Part shown: piece by piece, positions 17,901-24,087 of the stretch | How the letters are laid out: the number at the start of each line of letters is the position of its first letter | How positions within the stretch are numbered: position 1 is the stretch's first letter | DNA from: a virus | Reading direction: 5' to 3' (one strand) | Virus record (IMG/VR): IMGVR_UViG_3300043410_000107 | Coordinates: 1-24,440 of that record | DNA length: 24,440 nt | Notes under the pieces: generated by a model | The model's input: only the letters and a program-made list of their open reading frames with translations | What the model was told of the DNA's origin: nothing | Databases searched by the model: none | Program-made: the position numbers and the translations under genes

Positions 17901-20900
17901 CGACATTGCTTTTCCAGCAAGGTTAATTTTTGTCATTTGCCCTGCTAGACTATTTAGTGCAAGTTGTGCAAATTTAGAGGTAGCCTCTTTGCCCAATGCC
18001 TTTTCGCCAACCTCGGACGCTACTGTAGACAGCCCCTTTCCAGTAATGGATAGACCTGTTGCTGTTTGTGCATAGCCAAGAGCACCAAGTGCAGCATTAC
18101 CAGGAGTTACTGGAGACTGGTATCCAGCTTGTGCCTGACCGATGGCTGCCTGGAATGCGTTAACATTCATAGCCTGGATCTCAAGAACAACCTTTAATGG
18201 TTCATTAGACAGCTTTTCACCATTTGGACCAATTAGCTCATTAACCTTCATGTTAACGTCTGCTGTAATTGTGGTATTTCCAACCTCTTGACCAATAGCA
18301 TATGCAAATGATTTTGCCTGTTCTGGTGTCATGATGCCCTGAGCAACATACATTCCCAACTGCGAAGCTAACGTTTGAACAGCTTGGTCTCTGCCCATTT
18401 GGGTCATTACATTTCTAAAGTCATCAAGAGTTTGCTTTCCAATGTCAGACTGCAGCAGCTTCTTTCCTTCTGCTAGAGCAACAGGGTCGCTAATGCCAGC
18501 AACCATCTCGTCATTCTTGTATCGCTGGATATCTGTTGCACCAACAGTTCCAAGCTGCTCGCCCATTGCTGTTAGCTTTTGGTTTGTTGTTCCAAATGAG
18601 TTAGCAAGATTTGCACCAGACTCAACTGCTTTACGCATTTTCTCATTAAATGCATCGATGACATCCTTAAGAGATAGAAGTGCAGTAACAAGAATTGCAG
18701 CCTTTCCAGCAATCTTTTGTGGAAGCATCATAGTAAGCATTGAGCCTGTCATTGCATTTTCAATAGTCTTGTCTAGTGGTGTTCCAGCAGCCATACCAAC
18801 ACCAGCAATAGCTGCACCTGCACCGATCGCACCCATTCCACCACGACGACCACGTCTTGAAGACTGGATAGCCTTCTTTTCTTCCATTTCCTTTATGGTT
18901 GTCTTCTTGCCCTCTTGGTCATAGTACTTACCATCTTTGTAAGTGTTTCCGTGCTCGTCAGCCCAAATGCCGTCCTGAACCTGTGAGAAGCCCTTTGCCT
19001 GTGGAGATCTTGGCTTCTTTGTAACCTTTGGAGCAGCAGCAGGTTTTGCTTTTTCAGAAGACATCTTCTTGACTTCGTCAAGTGCCTTTTTAATCTTTGC
19101 AGGATCTCCGCCAGAAGCACCAAGTCTGTCCGCAAGAATCTTTGCTCTTGGGTCTTTGTTTTTAGCCAACTCGTTAAGCATCTTTTGTGCATCTTGAGCA
19201 GCCTTCATAGCCTTTGGATCATTTGCGTTAACCTCAAAGTGACCCTTCTCAGAGAATGGTGACTTCTTTCCAAGTACCCTTTCAACAATGTTTAGACCTC
19301 TACCACCACTAGCAGAGAATCTGTTTGCATCAAAGCCCTTAATAGGTGAGTATGTGGTTCTTCCAGAGCTTCCACCACTGTTTCTTACAGCAACCTGTGT
19401 GCGTGACTCCATTAGTCTCATTGCACGATCTGCAAGTTGTCCAACAGACTTGTTTTTATTTGCAGCAATGGCTTCCTTGAAGGATTCACGGATAACCTTG
19501 TTCAATTCTTTTTCGTTTAGTGGAGTGTCCTTTAGAGCACCAAGCTTTGTGTCAAGTGTCTTTTCAATGTCTCCAAGAAGCTTCTTAATGTCTTTGTCTG
19601 CTGGCATACCGCCTTCAACGCCACGACCCTTTTGCTGTAGCCAGTCCATTGTTCCAACAAGGTTTGTACCAATAAATCCACCAGTTCGTTGCATGTGGCT
19701 TCTAGCGTCCTTTGCAGAAACCTTTTGCTGTACAGCACCCTTCTTTGAGTCATTCTTGAAAAGTTGATTAATGTCTGAACCAGCAAGACCAACAAGGCTT
19801 GACAGAAGTCTTCCGCTTCCAGCAGATTCAATTGCTTGTCTCTGAGATCTTCCAGTCTTGCTATTTACCTGGTCAAGAGTGATGTCTGATGCCTGTAGGA
19901 TTCCATCCTTGATTAACTTTTGAACTTCTTTGTCAAACTGTCCTAGCAACTCATCTGCTGGCATGTATGCTGTTGGCTCTGTCAAGTGCATTGCCTGACC
20001 AGTTACTGTCTCTGGGAATGGTACGTTCTTTCTCTTCTTTGCACCAGTTGTTCCATCTTCATACCCTGGAATGTTTCCAGCAACCATTCCATTAATTAGA
20101 CCGCTATACTTCTGTGCCATGTCTGCAGGAATGACCGCTTCGCCAGGTGCAAGCATTGCAGGAACAATGTCCCCAGCACCCTTTGGACCAGGAACCATGA
20201 CAACACCTTCTGCATATTTCTTTGGTGCTGCCTTTCCACGCTTTGTTAGTGCTCCGCCACCTGCTGCACCAAATCTTTCTTGTGCTGCTACAGCACGGTT
20301 TAGGGCTGCTGTTAGTGCAACAAGTGATTCTGTTTCAGATGTGTAAATCTGCTGAAGCTTGCTGTGTGTTTGACCTAGAGAGGTTGCTGCTGCTGCAGCG
20401 TTAAGCTGTGCCTCTGTCATGTATCGTGTTTCCATGCCAAGAGTTGCCGAATCCTTGGTTGCACCAGTAAACATTCTTGACAAGAATGCGAAGAACTTCA
20501 TTAGGTTGGCAATACCGTTGGCTACAAGACCGATAGCCATAAGAAGTGTAGGACCAACAACACCAAGTGCTGCTGTTAGACCCATTGCAAAGTTCTTGGA
20601 GCCATCACTCCAGCTATTAAACTGCTGTAAAAGTTTTGTTCCAAAGTCAAGAATGGGGGTTACTGCCTTTAGGAATTGCTCTCCTACAGGTGCTAGGGCT
20701 TGCTGGAACTTCTCCCAAGCAGCCTGGAACTTGAATGTTGTAGAACTCTGAACCTTGTCAAGCTCTCGCTTTGATAGAACTGCAAGCTCTGCTGCTGATG
20801 CATTTGCTAGACCAAGAACCTTCTGTGCCTGTGTTCCTTCTTTTGTAACGTTCTGGAGAAGTGTTGAGATACGTGAGAACTGGAACTTTCCAAACAACTG

Positions 20901-22217
20901 TTCGATTGCCTGAGCACGGTTTAGTGGATCAAGGTCATTCAGAGCATTTCCAAGGTCTATAATCATCTGCTTGACATCGCCAACGTTGCTGTCTACAATA
21001 TCTTTAAGGTTTACTCCCATGCCCTTGAGCATGTCGCTTGCTTTTTGTGTTGGGTTGATGATGGCTGCAAGACCTGACTTAAGTGCGTTAGCACCCTCAG
21101 ATGCGTTAATGCCGCCTTCCTTCATTGCTGTTAGGAAGAATGCTAGGTCTTCTACGTCTCCACCAAGTTGCTGGATGACAGGAGCAGCCTTTGGAATAGC
21201 TTCTGTAAGGTCGGAGATGGATGTAACTGTCTGGTTTTCAACTGCGTTAAGGAAGTCGATCTTTCCAGCCAAGTCTTCTGTTGCAATGCCGAATGCATTT
21301 GTGACTGAGATTGTTGTCTCGTATGCTTGCTGTTGATCGATCTGACCAAGAACTGCTAGGCGTGATGCGTTGGTGACCTGATCAATAAGTGCCTTGCCTT
21401 GGAAACCTGCTGCTGCTGCCTCTGCTGCAAGACTCATAGTGTCTTTAGCTGCTACACCGAATTTTGTAAACTCAGTAGCAAGCTCTTTGATGGACGCAAC
21501 CATCTTGTCAGTTTCTTGTACGCTTGTTGAGAAGTCTCCATATACACGCTGGAACTTGACAACTTCCTTTTCCATGTCCATAAATGTCTTAGCAGCAATA
21601 GTGCCAAGCATTGTTAGTGGAACAGTAAAACCAACCATGAGCTGACGACCAGCCCACTGTGTATTCTTACCGAAGTTAAGAAGTTGTGTTGAGCCAGTAT
21701 CAATAAGTTTGTTCATGACCTGAATGCGTTGTGCATTCATCATCATTTGGGTTTCAAGATTCTTGAGGTCAAGTACTAGGGGTCTAACCTTAATGGCTTG
21801 CATCGCACCATTGACATCTCTACCCATTTTAAGGTAGCTAGTTTGAATTGTCTTTGTACGTTCACGAGCAACCTTGTTAACCATCTCCATTTCGTTTCTA
21901 AAGAAACGACCAAAGAGTTTGGTTGATCCCATTGTATAGCGGAATGTCTCACCCATCGTGAGCTTATTCTTTTCAAGGGCTGTTGTGAATGCATCGGTTG
22001 CTGAAACAACCTCTGTCATGCTTGCTCTATAGCTGCCTGTGGCATTAATTGATGCGACTAGGTTTGTTCGCATCTTGGCAAGTTCGGCGTTAGCAAATCC
22101 ACCGCTTTTTGCCATTGAGGAATGAAAGGCTGAAATTCGTTCCTGCAAAACCTTGATAGCTGCAATTGCTTGCGTAGCATCAACATTTAAATTAATTTTG
22201 CTTTCGAAATCAGCCAT
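14916..22217 (-). CDS. Tail tape measure protein
   Basis: This 2433-aa protein sets tail length and probably enters the cell envelope during DNA injection. At about 0.15 nm per residue it predicts a tail near 365 nm. Residues about 190-320 match the TP901-type core (GRQLMVGFTVPLTMLG, then EAAAAGFQGKALIDQVTNAS). Hydrophobic segments occur near 560, 1140 and 1450-1500 (GVGVAVAVAGAIDIATGV). A Gly-rich VPAMLAPGEAVIP motif sits near 685 and a second VPAMLTPGEFVINKE near 2350, the usual C-terminal signature. Residues about 1880-2020 form a long charged coiled coil; 2122-2235 are six 19-aa Trp-rich repeats. ATG at 22217 has AGAGGT upstream; another ATG 4 nt earlier is out of frame. It follows the chaperones, as expected. 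No peptidase or lysozyme motif was recognised. Confidence 0.97.
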   Translation of the reverse strand: MADFESKINLNVDATQAIAAIKVLQERISAFHSSMAKSGGFANAELAKMRTNLVASINATGSYRASMTEVVSATDAFTTALEKNKLTMGETFRYTMGSTKLFGRFFRNEMEMVNKVARERTKTIQTSYLKMGRDVNGAMQAIKVRPLVLDLKNLETQMMMNAQRIQVMNKLIDTGSTQLLNFGKNTQWAGRQLMVGFTVPLTMLGTIAAKTFMDMEKEVVKFQRVYGDFSTSVQETDKMVASIKELATEFTKFGVAAKDTMSLAAEAAAAGFQGKALIDQVTNASRLAVLGQIDQQQAYETTISVTNAFGIATEDLAGKIDFLNAVENQTVTSISDLTEAIPKAAPVIQQLGGDVEDLAFFLTAMKEGGINASEGANALKSGLAAIINPTQKASDMLKGMGVNLKDIVDSNVGDVKQMIIDLGNALNDLDPLNRAQAIEQLFGKFQFSRISTLLQNVTKEGTQAQKVLGLANASAAELAVLSKRELDKVQSSTTFKFQAAWEKFQQALAPVGEQFLKAVTPILDFGTKLLQQFNSWSDGSKNFAMGLTAALGVVGPTLLMAIGLVANGIANLMKFFAFLSRMFTGATKDSATLGMETRYMTEAQLNAAAAATSLGQTHSKLQQIYTSETESLVALTAALNRAVAAQERFGAAGGGALTKRGKAAPKKYAEGVVMVPGPKGAGDIVPAMLAPGEAVIPADMAQKYSGLINGMVAGNIPGYEDGTTGAKKRKNVPFPETVTGQAMHLTEPTAYMPADELLGQFDKEVQKLIKDGILQASDITLDQVNSKTGRSQRQAIESAGSGRLLSSLVGLAGSDINQLFKNDSKKGAVQQKVSAKDARSHMQRTGGFIGTNLVGTMDWLQQKGRGVEGGMPADKDIKKLLGDIEKTLDTKLGALKDTPLNEKELNKVIRESFKEAIAANKNKSVGQLADRAMRLMESRTQVAVRNSGGSSGRTTYSPIKGFDANRFSASGGRGLNIVERVLGKKSPFSEKGHFEVNANDPKAMKAAQDAQKMLNELAKNKDPRAKILADRLGASGGDPAKIKKALDEVKKMSSEKAKPAAAPKVTKKPRSPQAKGFSQVQDGIWADEHGNTYKDGKYYDQEGKKTTIKEMEEKKAIQSSRRGRRGGMGAIGAGAAIAGVGMAAGTPLDKTIENAMTGSMLTMMLPQKIAGKAAILVTALLSLKDVIDAFNEKMRKAVESGANLANSFGTTNQKLTAMGEQLGTVGATDIQRYKNDEMVAGISDPVALAEGKKLLQSDIGKQTLDDFRNVMTQMGRDQAVQTLASQLGMYVAQGIMTPEQAKSFAYAIGQEVGNTTITADVNMKVNELIGPNGEKLSNEPLKVVLEIQAMNVNAFQAAIGQAQAGYQSPVTPGNAALGALGYAQTATGLSITGKGLSTVASEVGEKALGKEATSKFAQLALNSLAGQMTKINLAGKAMSSVGARLLPVVGEKIAGIVFRKMALGAAKLAGGALAAETGVGVAVAVAGAIDIATGVWEIGAAVADYNKALENNAKIGAYAAQMGMNLLQQNEQLKDVLATQYDQKLAELDAQLITTKDAKDRKKIEEDINKLIEERNTAQAELQANSAKITDNVLGYLMQDTGRSFGENGLLQKQSAITYKDNPIAQDAANAAINQVDQMGLKDTKFGVTVALQVAYGNIDPTTAATLISAGQASEPLRAGFELLVTSKGLEESSTVMQLIGRAMQGGMNKDMNIPVMLNMMSNSGFDVQSLASLVDLSAKSDGITLVNESNLIKTQSLFDQLERVNTNVRKQDLMSINEQTGGQFQYILDNWEELSGTDNLITKDVLVNYQVAGGDNNAVWKWINANGLQDSLGSGASKEQLIATYRVKYIASLEMDGETGATDTRDLYKTVTKTSSGGSGEDPELKRLQDQQDKKQKALDVIAIREDRINKKYDERKKALQDIADAQAEITAQQQSQMDLADALSKGDVAAAARAAQAIQSKNAETAVSNQQKSLENARKSELDNVSFRGMTRGGLEPQLDKLKELIAIREYELSPKKNSGGGGGTYQVQEKTPKPGYDAQHKQGEGEWVEDKKSGKWIWKPSPKAVAPATADGLSHTAAAAPKSDWFSDSMKNVEKWATDFMNQPWVKSIQAIFIGTGEIFNEFVIVPIQQFFTDVGNWINENIVVPWNNMVAQIKAWWDENISKPINDFFTMVGNWIYEHITTPWNNMVTAISTWWNDNIATPINNFFTSVSLWIDEHITQPFNRAIAWVQEKFGLFFSWFNEDKSMKEKIDDVKKWWKDTIDSVSTWWKELPDKIGKWFGSIGTTIKDSFVTAVNGAIEALNKWKFKIPAFEIIPGQAWTKVGGQTWDPFDIPHIKLNEGGQVPGIGNTDTVPAMLTPGEFVINKESVKDFGAKNLASINSGSSASDSGSVYNYSVVVNAATGANADDIANVAIAKLRAMESRRIGGNR
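15513..15854 (-). repeat. Six tandem 57-bp (19-aa) Trp-rich repeats in the tape measure gene
   Basis: Residues 2122-2235 split into six 19-aa units with no gaps, starting at 15854, 15797, 15740, 15683, 15626 and 15569. The consensus is W-x-(N/D)-(E/D)-(N/H)-I-x-x-P-(W/I)-N-(N/D)-(M/F)-(V/F). Odd units and even units are more alike (PINDFFT versus PWNNMVT), so the duplicating unit was probably 38 aa (114 bp). The first unit is the most diverged. DNA identity between copies is partial, so the repeats are old or under selection. Confidence 0.85.
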
Positions 22218-22240
22218 TCATTAGTACCTCTTTAATTGAA

Positions 22241-22549
22241 TTAGGAAATGAATCCCTCACCAAGCTTTACGCCTGATGCTCCTTCTACAATCTTGTAAAC
22301 TGATGGAAGGTCTAGTTTGTCTTCAAGAGTTGCAAGGTCATCTGCAATCTCTGGCTTGTACTGACGCATTGCGATCTGTACACACTCCATTAGAAGTGTC
22401 ATTGACTTGTTGTTGTCTTCTGCCACTGTTGCAATTCCCTCAAACTTCTTCATGAAGTCACGGAGAAGAGAAATCTTTAGTGGTCTTACTTCAATCACTG
22501 TACCGTCGATTAGCTGTACGCTGATTGTTTCATTTGTTTCGGTTGCCAT
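22241..22549 (-). CDS. Short tail assembly chaperone (gpG-like paralog)
   Basis: This 102-aa protein is a tail assembly chaperone that would coat the tape measure before tube polymerisation. It is a clear paralog of the N-terminal half of the gene just upstream: MATxxx...IDGxVxxxxPLK, LLMECVQIAMRQYKPEI against LLECGTIAMMQYRPEI. It ends at GVKLGEGFIS with a stop, and only 23 bases separate it from the tape measure gene, so there is no room for a frameshifted extension. ATG at 22549 has the strongest ribosome site in the window (AAGGAGG) and its own extended -10 element, suggesting high expression of the short form. The chaperone identity follows from the paralogy and from its place directly before the tape measure. 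Confidence 0.86.
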   Translation of the reverse strand: MATETNETISVQLIDGTVIEVRPLKISLLRDFMKKFEGIATVAEDNNKSMTLLMECVQIAMRQYKPEIADDLATLEDKLDLPSVYKIVEGASGVKLGEGFIS

Positions 22550-22575
22550 TTGTCCTCCTTGTTAGGCGTAATTAA

Positions 22576-22584
22576 ATTATAGCA
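22576..22584 (-). promoter_or_regulatory. Extended -10 promoter TGCTATAAT before the short chaperone gene
   Basis: TGC plus TATAAT sits in the 46-base gap between the two chaperone genes. The predicted start near 22569 gives a 20-nt leader containing AAGGAGG. The same nine bases occur in the two preceding gaps. It would let the short chaperone be made at a different level from the long one. Confidence 0.5.
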
Positions 22585-22595
22585 TAAAACATTTT

Positions 22596-23291
22596 CTATG
22601 ATTGGCGTAAATCTGTATACCCAATGCCCATACCAATTCCAAATCCAGCATCTGCTGCCTTACGTCCCTTAAAGCTTGTAATATCGTTTTCGTCTACTGA
22701 ACTAGCACCAAAAACTCTATCCTTCATTGCTTGCCATGGGTCTTTTTCTTTTTGGGAATTGCCACTCTTTTCGTCTAGGTCAATGCCCTGGATTGCAGCC
22801 ATGAACTTCTTATCCTCATAGTCTGACTCTCTTTTTGCATTAAGTATTTCTGTTAGTTCTGGCAATGACAAAGATGACTCAAGATCCTCATAGTCTTTCC
22901 ATATACCCAGCAAAAATACCTCAGACTCAAGTTTTGCCAAATCAAGTGTGTCCCAGAAATTATCTGGTGAGTCTACTTCATCATTCTTTTTTTCTTTTTC
23001 TGCATCTTCTCCAGACTTGTACGAAATTCCTGCTGCAATATTTACTATATCCTGCAATGTTTTTATATCCACAAGATCTTCTAGTTTTTCTTTTGAGTTG
23101 ATCTCTGGTCTATATTGCATCATAGCGATAGTTCCACACTCAAGAAGCATCTCTATCTTATCTAGCTCCTCGTCTGTTTTCGTGAATATTTCCATAAATG
23201 GTCTTAAGTACTTTAGTTTTAATGGAGTTATGTACTGAACATCTCCATCTATGAAATGGATAATCTTTGAGTCGTATATTTTAGTTGCCAT
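22596..23291 (-). CDS. Long tail assembly chaperone (gpGT-like, fused in frame)
   Basis: This 231-aa protein has two parts. Residues 1-102 are paralogous to the short chaperone encoded next. Residues about 108-231 are a T-type extension (FWDTLDLAKLESEVFLLGIW, SLPELTEILNAKRESDYEDKKF, ending AGFGIGMGIGYTD) that recruits the major tail protein. In classical phages this fusion needs a programmed frameshift; here it is continuous. At the junction (residues 100-102) lies an A AAA AAG heptamer whose -1 product would end after one extra codon. The start at 23291 is fixed by alignment with the paralog: both have 16 residues up to IDG. It has no Shine-Dalgarno sequence, and TATAAT ends 6 nt upstream, so the message may be leaderless. 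The linker is very Lys/Glu-rich. Confidence 0.88.
   Translation of the reverse strand: MATKIYDSKIIHFIDGDVQYITPLKLKYLRPFMEIFTKTDEELDKIEMLLECGTIAMMQYRPEINSKEKLEDLVDIKTLQDIVNIAAGISYKSGEDAEKEKKNDEVDSPDNFWDTLDLAKLESEVFLLGIWKDYEDLESSLSLPELTEILNAKRESDYEDKKFMAAIQGIDLDEKSGNSQKEKDPWQAMKDRVFGASSVDENDITSFKGRKAADAGFGIGMGIGYTDLRQS
22981..22992 (-). promoter_or_regulatory. Candidate -1 frameshift site, dnaX-like, in the long chaperone gene
   Basis: The minus strand reads GAA AAA AAG AAT GAT in the zero frame, so the heptamer A AAA AAG (22992-22986) has the X XXY YYZ phase needed for a tandem -1 slip. After the slip the next codons are GAA (22986-22984) and TGA (22983-22981), giving a 103-aa product. A GGAG that could act as a stimulating Shine-Dalgarno sequence lies 16 nt upstream (23012-23009). 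A small hairpin, CCAGA/TCTGG with a 5-nt loop, starts 18 nt downstream. Both spacings are longer than usual, so the stimulators are doubtful while the heptamer and stop are certain. Confidence 0.5.
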
Positions 23292-23297
23292 ATATCT

Positions 23298-23306
23298 ATT
23301 ATAGCA
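23298..23306 (-). promoter_or_regulatory. Extended -10 promoter TGCTATAAT, leaderless spacing, before the long chaperone gene
   Basis: TGC plus TATAAT starts inside the end of the terminator T-tract. The hexamer ends exactly 6 nt before ATG at 23291, so the predicted +1 is the A of the start codon. The gene has no Shine-Dalgarno sequence. The element restarts transcription right after termination. Confidence 0.55.
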
Positions 23307-23339
23307 AAAACGAAACTGCCCCAGCGTTAGCCAGGGCAG
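23306..23339 (-). terminator. Intrinsic terminator after the major tail protein gene
   Basis: The minus strand has a 10-bp stem (CTGCCCTGGC paired with GCTGGGGCAG, two G-T wobbles in the middle) with a TAAC tetraloop, followed by TTTCGTTTTT. It starts 26 bases after the major tail protein stop. The plus strand has no T-tract on its side, so the signal acts on the minus strand only. It would raise the ratio of major tail protein message to chaperone and tape measure message. Confidence 0.88.
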
Positions 23340-23365
23340 CTCCTATTAAATTATTGATTCTGCTA

Positions 23366-24016
23366 TTAAGCAGGAACCCATGTACGGTCTGTGATAGTTC
23401 CGTATGATGCGTTGTCGTTTGGAAGCAGACGGAATGAAACGTCAAACATTGTTGCTTCGTCACGCTTCGCTGATACTGATACGTTCTCAATTGAGAGAGC
23501 ACGGTATGCAACGTAGACACGCTCAGTTGTTGATGAGTCTGCACAATCGCCAGTTCCTGGACCAATTGCAACTAGACCACGCTCAACAGGACACTCACCA
23601 ATGTCACCTGCAGATAGACGAAGTTCTCCGCCTACCAAGTCAGTTGACTGACCAGCGATAGCAAACAGAAGGTTCTCAAGTGTTGCCTCAGCAAACGATG
23701 TGTTGAGGTTCACCTGCATTCCCTGCTTGTAAAGCTTGGCTACGTCAAGAACCTGGTCAACTCTAACCTCACCGAAGTCAGGTTGGAATTGAAGTTCAAG
23801 ACCGTTGCTGGTGTAACCGACGTTGCTGAAACCGCTTCCAGATGTGTCAGTTAGTGTGTCCTTGTAGGATGCTGTAGTATCGAAATCGATAAGGTCTGTC
23901 GCAGCACCTGCGTCAGTGATCTTACCATCGACACCGAGACCGATAGGACCGTCATATGTAAAGAGTGCTGCAGCACCAACGATGATGTTTGCACTCGTAC
24001 CACGTGAATATGCCAT
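23366..24016 (-). CDS. Major tail protein (tail tube)
   Basis: This 216-aa protein forms the tail tube. It is beta-rich with alternating short strands (GLELQFQPDFGEVRVDQVLD, MQVNLNTSFAEATLENLLFA, VYVAYRALSIENVSVSAKRD) and ends in FDVSFRLLPNDNASYG, a pattern typical of tube proteins: a strand-rich core, one helix around LENLLFAIAG, and a final hairpin. Size and position (just before the chaperones and tape measure) agree. ATG at 24016 has GAGGTGA about 10 nt upstream. Its message is bracketed by promoter-like elements upstream and a strong terminator downstream, as suits the most abundant tail protein. Three cysteines are present, but no membrane or signal segment. The identification depends on position and fold pattern. 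Confidence 0.88.
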   Translation of the reverse strand: MAYSRGTSANIIVGAAALFTYDGPIGLGVDGKITDAGAATDLIDFDTTASYKDTLTDTSGSGFSNVGYTSNGLELQFQPDFGEVRVDQVLDVAKLYKQGMQVNLNTSFAEATLENLLFAIAGQSTDLVGGELRLSAGDIGECPVERGLVAIGPGTGDCADSSTTERVYVAYRALSIENVSVSAKRDEATMFDVSFRLLPNDNASYGTITDRTWVPA

Positions 24017-24040
24017 AATTTATGTCACCTCTTTCTATAG

Positions 24041-24046
24041 ATTATA
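24041..24046 (-). promoter_or_regulatory. Second TATAAT element before the major tail protein gene
   Basis: TATAAT on the minus strand is embedded in the 3' arm of an inverted repeat. It predicts a start near 24034 and an 18-nt leader with the GAGGTGA ribosome site. It has TTT in place of the TGn extension, so it is weaker than the element at 24070-24078. Confidence 0.3.
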
Positions 24047-24087
24047 AAAGGGGCGTTTCCTCAATACTTATTATAGCACCCTTTTAT
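24044..24087 (-). repeat. 9-bp inverted repeat enclosing a -10 element
   Basis: ATAAAAGGG and CCCTTTTAT (24079-24087 and 24044-24052) are perfectly complementary and separated by 26 bases that contain TGCTATAAT. In the minus-strand RNA it could form an A-tract/U-tract hairpin and end transcription of the upstream gene; as DNA it could be an operator around the promoter. The loop is long for an efficient terminator. Confidence 0.4.
24070..24078 (-). promoter_or_regulatory. Extended -10 promoter TGCTATAAT before the major tail protein gene
   Basis: TGC plus TATAAT lies in the 67-base gap upstream of the major tail protein gene. A start near 24063 would give a leader of about 46 nt ending in a strong ribosome site. 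It is the first of three identical nonamers in three gaps of this window. Confidence 0.5.

Noticed and set aside
19288-19767. Plus-strand open frames of 100-160 codons opposite the tape measure gene
   Set aside because: Long antisense frames are expected opposite a 7.3-kb gene with biased codon use. They are not arranged as an operon and encode no recognisable domain.
22218-22260. Frameshift extension of the short chaperone into the tape measure gap
   Set aside because: No slippery sequence is seen near its end and only 23 bases remain before the tape measure start.
22948-23238. Plus-strand open frame opposite the long chaperone gene
   Set aside because: It is antisense to a well-supported gene, low in complexity (Ser/Phe-rich, the shadow of Lys/Glu codons) and has no gene-like neighbours on that strand.
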